From the NCBI GenBank assembly GCA_950022655.1, contig OX465588.1, positions 20,384,527-20,448,526 on the forward strand: DNA of 64,000 nt, in the 5' to 3' direction. The notes beneath the pieces were generated by a model that saw nothing but the letters and a program-made list of their open reading frames with translations, searched no databases and was not told where the DNA came from. This DNA is from Alentia gelatinosa. Its lineage: Eukaryota > Annelida > Polychaeta > Phyllodocida > Polynoidae. Positions 58,976 to 64,000 of the stretch are shown here, in pieces. Within the stretch, counting starts at the first letter, position 1, and every line of letters starts with the position of its first letter. Both the position numbers and the translations under genes were made by a program.

Positions 58976-60376
58976 ATTTCATATATATACCACCACATAA
59001 ATACCTGTATACAATATATTGACATGTTTTTATTTGTATACGCCTATATTGTGCGCCAGAGTATACTGGGATCCACAGTAGACCAGGGTGCATCACTGGT
59101 CTACAATGATGTGAGGAGAGAGTAGGAGGTGGGGAGCATGTAGGTTCTGTGAGCTGTAGTTGGAATAGTCCTAGAATATGTCACAAACACTGAACTTAGT
59201 CATCACTGAAATATTGTAGTTAAAGTCCATGAAGGTTGTACTGTGTAGAGACTTCTTCTTGGCTGTATCAGCCCTTCACAGACAAGATCTGTTCACAGAG
59301 GTACTTGACAATGCTTCTTTATTGGTAATCCACAAGGTAACAACAGGTTCCTCACACGCTAGACTAAGAACCAGAATGATGGGTGCAGCTGGCTTATATA
59401 ATTGGTTGCATGCATTACAATGTCAAGGTCATTGTCCCAAATGCTCGCTCTCAACACTCTCTCCTACTAACCCAAATGACTTGTCCTACTGACCCCTGCT
59501 AGGTGGGGCAGTAGTTGTGCAGGCGCTGACCTACTGGTCTACATGCTCTATCCCACTAGCCTTCACCTTGTGGGGCCCATATGCTGACTTAGTGGCCCAA
59601 ATGCTACATTCCACTGGCCATGGGATATGCCTATACTTCTGCTATACACCAGCTCACACTCTTACTTATACATTTCTTCTATATTTCACTATTTGTGCAT
59701 TGATCTGGTCCAGTGCAATACGGTGTTTACAAGTGTGTTTTTCCTTGTATACATCAGCATAATAGCTGTATTTTCCGCAAAACGTATACAAAGATATGCC
59801 TTAAAGTGTTATTTTGTAGCATATTAAGGCGTGTAACCAAATCTAAACCAAGAACTAGTAATGTAGCTCTACACAGAGCACCGTTTATCACATGTACTGA
59901 TACATGTGTTTAGACAAAAGGATAACATGATATATATAACATGAATTTACTGCAAGAGACTATATTCAACACCAGGCGCCACGTTTTAAGGTACCAGTAC
60001 TGACCTGTAGCTCCTTCAAGAAAAGTCTAGCCTACCAAGGTCCGGTATGCTGGAACTCCCTTACCCCTGTGGAAAGACGAACAATTAAAATATCAATAAA
60101 AGTTTCACCTCAAGGACTTGTACCATGAAGAGGTCTGCGAGATGTATACATTGTGATAAAAATGTCATGTATCTAGTATGAATCAATCTGTAGATATGTT
60201 GGGCGACCACTGGCATGGGTTGTACGTGCATATTTCCACTGAGAAGGTCAACCCGCCTAGCAGTTTGTTTGCTTATTATATTATTCATCTGCCATGGTGA
60301 TGACAAATAGTGAAATATTCTGTCTTTAGGTAACTATTGAAGGCTTTAGTTTAATCATAAAAAAATTACTATTCAT
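58976..60376. other. Gene-poor interval
   Basis: Several short plus-strand frames at 59229-59913, two with ATG starts, have Cys- and Leu-rich products but no recognisable family. I see no splice signals linking them. Confidence 0.35.
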
Positions 60377-60844
60377 CCGGTAATTCATATCAGGTAAAAG
60401 AAGTTTATCTAATTTGAAAAGATGGAGTTAAAAGTCCCTCATTATCACCAAAAGCAAAAAGAAAAACTGGGGAAAATGACAGAAAAGATAGAAATATCCT
60501 CGATTCTTATTATAACCCTGTTTTCACTGGTATTTCGATATGCATTCAGCTTGCGGAATCTGGTACAATTTTCCTGATTTCAAGCTTAATTTTGATTAGT
60601 AAAAAGGGTTCCGGTAATTCATATCAAGTAAAAGAAGTTTACCTAATTTGAAAAGATGGAGTTAAAAGTCCCTCATTATCACCAAAAGGAAAAAGAAAAA
60701 CTGAGGAAAATGACAGAAAGGGTAGAAACATCCTCGATTTTTATTATAACCCTTTTTTTCACTGGTATTTCGATATGCATTCAGCTTGCGGAATCTGGTA
60801 CACTTTACCTGATTTCAAGCTTAATTTTGATTAGTAAAAAGGGT
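60377..60844 (+). repeat. 234-bp tandem duplication
   Basis: Two head-to-tail copies (60377-60610 and 60611-60844) begin CCGGTAATTCATATCA and end GATTAGTAAAAAGGGTT or similar. They differ at roughly a dozen positions and by an indel in a T run. Each carries an ATG-initiated frame (60422 and 60656) with a KEKLxKMTE start and a hydrophobic segment. The frame is disrupted in copy 1 by the indel and open to 60904 in copy 2. Confidence 0.85.
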
Positions 60845-60904
60845 TCCCATACAGGTACTTTTAAGAGCGTGCTTGTACGCCTATATATGTTGCCCAAAGG
60901 TTAG
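60656..60904 (+). CDS. Small open frame with one or two hydrophobic segments (unassigned)
   Basis: 82 codons from ATG. A basic/acidic N-terminus (about residues 1-26) precedes a hydrophobic stretch near 28-42 and a second one near 48-60. I do not recognise the family. It lies within the tandem duplication, and the equivalent frame in the first copy is truncated by a frameshift. It could be a decayed exon or chance. Confidence 0.25.
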   Translation: MELKVPHYHQKEKEKLRKMTERVETSSIFIITLFFTGISICIQLAESGTLYLISSLILISKKGSHTGTFKSVLVRLYMLPKG

Positions 60905-61160
60905 AGTGGTCCAGCGTACTACTTAAGACCGAAATTCACCTACTTGACTGATAAAATATGAATGTATTCCCAAGTATGTCGTCATCTTTTGTGTCACCTG
61001 GAGGGTTTGAAATAATGTTGCTGATCTTTTTTTTTTTTTTTAATTCAAGAAATAATTTACGACCATTTGCTTTCATTGGTCTCCCAACGATCTTCCAGGC
61101 AAAGGTCACAAAATATACAGGACAGGACAATACAAGAAGCACAAATACAGATAGATTTGA
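60845..61160. other. Intergenic DNA with repeat-F-associated phrase and T-run
   Basis: 60865-60912 (AGAGCGTGCTTGTACG...GGTTAGAGTGG) matches the phrase upstream of repeat F copy 2 at 3540-3595. A T-run lies at about 61027-61041. Confidence 0.45.
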
Positions 61161-61493
61161 ATGTCAGTTGTCGGACTTACTAATACAATGGTCAAGCGAA
61201 TACTTCTGCCTGCACTTGAATTTGCGGACCTAACATTCATTTTAATGGGAACAAAAAAAGAGAATAAATTGCAAACATTATTGAATAAAGCGCTGGGTGT
61301 AGTGATAGGAAAACATAAAGCCCTTGAAATGAATACAGAAAACTTACATGAGCATTATAAAATGCGACCGTTATCCTATCCTCTGATTAATTGTTATTTA
61401 TCATCAGTGGTGAAATGGTGGAGTACCTTTAAAGATGATTGTGAGAAAAATGAAAACCGAAGAAACCGAGAAGCCCTGAAAAGATTCGCTTGA
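61161..61493 (+). pseudogene. LINE reverse transcriptase C-terminal fragment
   Basis: 110 codons from an ATG directly after an in-frame TGA. It reads VKRILLPALEFADLTFI, then ENKLQTLLNKALGVVIG and MRPLSYPLINCYLSSVVKWW. This is consistent with the post-core region of a LINE reverse transcriptase (P.leY....W......L..lQN.ALr.i.G...). It overlaps the same protein region as 58735-58975, so the two come from different copies. No endonuclease or palm motifs remain. Confidence 0.55.
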
Positions 61494-61987
61494 AACAGAA
61501 AAGGCCCAAAACTGAAAAGTTAAAAAGATTTGCTATATTCATTGGCGCTAAATTATGGGCACAATTACCCGCCGAATAACAAAAGAGACAACATGGCGAT
61601 AGTTTCGAAATGCATAAAAAAAGAATATCTAATAAAAATATAACCTAAGATCATAACATCATAGTGGGGTATTCATACTTTGGATTTGTTAGTAAACACT
61701 TCTTGATTAAAAAAAACCCATAGATGTGAGGCCATATAGATAACCCACTGAACAAATGCCAAGCAGCAGAACTATGAATCCCTTGTGTGAAGAAAATCAT
61801 TGTCAGTAGTCTAAATATTCCGCTTTCTTTTAAAGATACAGCTGAATGCTGACAGATTATTTGTTTTACAACTCACTTCGTCCACGACCATGTCAACCTA
61901 CTTTCAAATCGTCGTGGGTCATTCAAACTGCGAGGTGGTGTCAAATTGTGTAATTTCGGGAGTATGAATCGTAGGCCGTGTTCATCG
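61494..61987. other. Intergenic DNA
   Basis: AT-rich, no recognised feature. Just after the LINE fragment there are further decayed AT-rich frames that may be its 3' tail. Confidence 0.4.
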
Positions 61988-62550
61988 GGAATAGATACTC
62001 AATAACGACTGGTTTTGTGTACGAGTGGCCGTAATCTCAGGGAAGTTGACACATAGTAATATCCAAGCAATAAGCGTGGATATATTACGTAGTCAACTAC
62101 GATGAGATTACGATCACTCGTATAAAAAACCAGTCGTTATTGTATTTGTTACCCACTTAAATGAATAATAACAGGTCTATTCCAATTAAAATGTTTCCGC
62201 AACACATTTAGTTCCAGACCCTACAGCACTGTCAAGCGCGGCAGTAATTCAGTGTAGACTTATACCAATAATAAAGTTCACAATTAAACCGTGATTTTAG
62301 CATGCAAAGTCTGTTATGACAGTGATTTATTATGGTAAATCAGATTATAAGGACTGATTCTAAATAATGAACATTGAATGAACATTCAAGAAACTTATTT
62401 CTAAGTACATGATGATTTGACCTCATTATGGACAGGACTATTTTTCCGGAATCTCCTGCAGGAAATTCTAACATGCCAGAATCTCCAGGTAGCTGTTTCC
62501 AGGTGTCCTATACATTTCCTATGGAGACTCCGTAATAGGTGGGTAATAAA
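61988..62550 (+). mobile_element. Hairpin-iteron element A3
   Basis: Longest A copy. Hairpin at about 61996-62160, with outer arms AATAACGACTGGTTTT and complement, inner arms with CCGTAATCTCA / TGAGATTACG, and core GTTGACACATAGTAATATCC. After a 270-bp spacer come CCGGAATCTCC (62447) and CCAGAATCTCC (62475). The right end is CCTATACATTTCCTATGGAG then ACTCCGTAATAGGTGGGTAATAAA. The iterons match the hairpin motif of this element more closely than those of A1 or A2. Confidence 0.72.
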
Positions 62551-63060
62551 AAATAATCTGTCGGTGAAGCCAAATTCAATAATCGTTTTCCCCATCCCGG
62601 AATAATTGCAACCAAGTCAAGTAAATTGTGTGCAATAATCGATTGGTGTAAAGGCCACCATAGGCAACCAGGCTATTTGTAGCAGAAAATGATAAAATGT
62701 ATGTTGCACGGAAAGTCGTATATTGTCTAAGGTTATATAGCAAAGATAGGTTACCTTATAAGTAGTCTTACCATAACTTTTGTTATCAACGAATAAGTGA
62801 TAAAGGGATAGATAAGCTACATCTTTTGAAATATAAGAAGAAACGATCAGAGTCCGTTAAGTATAAGCGGCATCGACATGCTATGTGACAGGGAGTGAAG
62901 ATGAAGATGCTTTAGAGGCATAGCAACTGATTTACTTGTCCCCTGGAGCGCTCCCCGGGGGGTATTGCCTTGAGATACATGAATTGCAGCTGTCATATTG
63001 GGTGCGGATGACAGGGATGCACTAGGACCAAAAGATTATATCACTAAATAATTCGCAATT
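62551..63060. other. Intergenic DNA
   Basis: No recognised gene. A small GC-rich palindromic patch, CCCCTGGAGCGCTCCCCGGG, lies at 62940-62959. Confidence 0.4.
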
Positions 63061-63445
63061 AGTTGGGATTCACGCGGAGAGACTCATGTACTTGATATTT
63101 GTGCACTTTACATATTTCCCCCAGTGTCCGGTAATTTTCCCTCTGTCCAATAATCTCAGAGTAGAATGCTGAAATTCACATGGAAGGACACACCTGGTAA
63201 TACTCTCAGTCAAGCTTTACCACTGAGGCTAAGGGATCCTTATTTTCAGTGGGAGGTACGCCAGTTTCACCAGAATGCCCGAAAACCTTTAAACAGGTTA
63301 AAAATCGAAATTGCTGAAGACTATGTGTCATGACAGGAAAAATTGAGGCAGACTTTTTTCCTTTCTCCCCCTCAGTCTCAGGGAATTGAGACCTGGGGGA
63401 GTCACATGAGGATACTATTCTATGTACTGGCGAATAATCTCAGAA
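63061..63445 (+). repeat. Family D repeat, distant copy
   Basis: GGGATTCACGCGGAGAGACT, then CATGTACTTGATA, CACATGGAAGGACACACCTG and TTTAAACAGGTTAAAAATCG match segments of the 9.1-11.1 kb complex, notably 10326-10560 in the same orientation. It shows that family D is dispersed, not only local. Confidence 0.6.
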
Positions 63446-64000
63446 AGATTTTAAGAGTTTAAGATAATTATTAGGCAACAACAGAAAATGCAGGTAAAAG
63501 GAATCTTTATTATTTCAGACAACCTTTTCAAACATACCGCATGTACAAATGAAGAATCATCAAGTCGTGACGACCATAATATGAAGAATAAGAAAATCAG
63601 AAATCTCCTATGATACAGGGATGGTGGTCTGTTGGTTGCCTCAGGATCAATGAACAATTTAACAATTATCTAACAATTAGTAATGGCTTTCGGAGTTCTG
63701 ATGGAGCACATGACTGCACTTTGATATAAGACAGTCCTCATAAACAAGTCACAGTTTGGCTTCGTAGCTCTCAGCATTGCTTGAGTATGAGCTCGGATTT
63801 AAGTTTCTAGGTACTGTTCATCTAGTTCCCTTTGTACAGATATCTTTAGGAGATTTGCAGGGTGCAAACCACTGTCCCTTGCGTAAGGGGACGAGACGAG
63901 AGGCCCTCTTTTAACAGCCTTGACAACCTCTGATAAATATGAAGATGAGATGCCCACATGATTCTCATTCCAGGTTCTTGTTCCAGCTAAATAGTTACCT
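63446..64000. other. Intergenic DNA at window end
   Basis: No recognised features. A 68-codon minus-strand frame at 63451-63657 has no family I can name. Confidence 0.4.

Overview
The window is nuclear DNA from an animal, most likely a marine invertebrate. The reasons are a spliced GT92-family glycosyltransferase gene, an Ngaro-type tyrosine-recombinase retrotransposon, a piggyBac element with a GT-AG intron, remnants of non-LTR retrotransposons, and many short foldback elements. A mollusc or other lophotrochozoan is a reasonable guess, but the sequence alone does not settle it. Gene density is very low: one host protein-coding exon is convincing (25668-27068). Most other open frames are short, lack an ATG, or lie inside repeats.

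Layout. 0.3-0.7 kb: hairpin-plus-iteron element A1. 3.1-3.9 kb: two direct copies of an approximately 300-bp repeat. 5.57-5.88 kb: element G1, with four 19-bp iterons and a long hairpin. 6.6-7.4 kb: GC-rich simple DNA between two clusters of short repeated motifs. 8.48-11.1 kb: a dense tangle of inverted-repeat elements (families C, B and D). 12.2-12.65 kb: a non-LTR reverse transcriptase remnant split by a 109-bp piggyBac-type MITE. 15.2-16.05 kb: microsatellite and element G2. 16.8-20.5 kb: several MITEs. 25.08-25.44 kb: element A2. 25.67-27.07 kb: GT92 exon. 28.88-29.55 kb: element B2 and another MITE. 31.6-32.0 kb: third C copy. 35-39 kb: LINE remnants, an AT palindrome and a five-copy 19-bp motif. 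39-49.6 kb: mostly featureless. 49.65-56.72 kb: an Ngaro-like retrotransposon with split direct repeats, interrupted inside its recombinase gene by a 3.5-kb piggyBac element at a TTAA. 57-64 kb: LINE remnants, a 234-bp tandem duplication, element A3 and a D-family copy.

The most unusual observation is the hairpin-plus-iteron family. Each element has a long hairpin at one end and short repeats near the other. A roughly 11-bp motif is shared between hairpin and repeats within an element but differs between elements (A1, A2, A3). The hairpin cores of families A and B both carry GCGTAGTAAT. This resembles an element-specific recognition system, but no encoded protein is visible and the function is unknown.

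The nested Ngaro and piggyBac pair gives a clear order of events. Removing the piggyBac element and one TTAA leaves the recombinase reading frame continuous across the join. The host retroelement also carries in-frame stops and a frameshift, and the piggyBac gene has lost its 3' half, so both look inactive.
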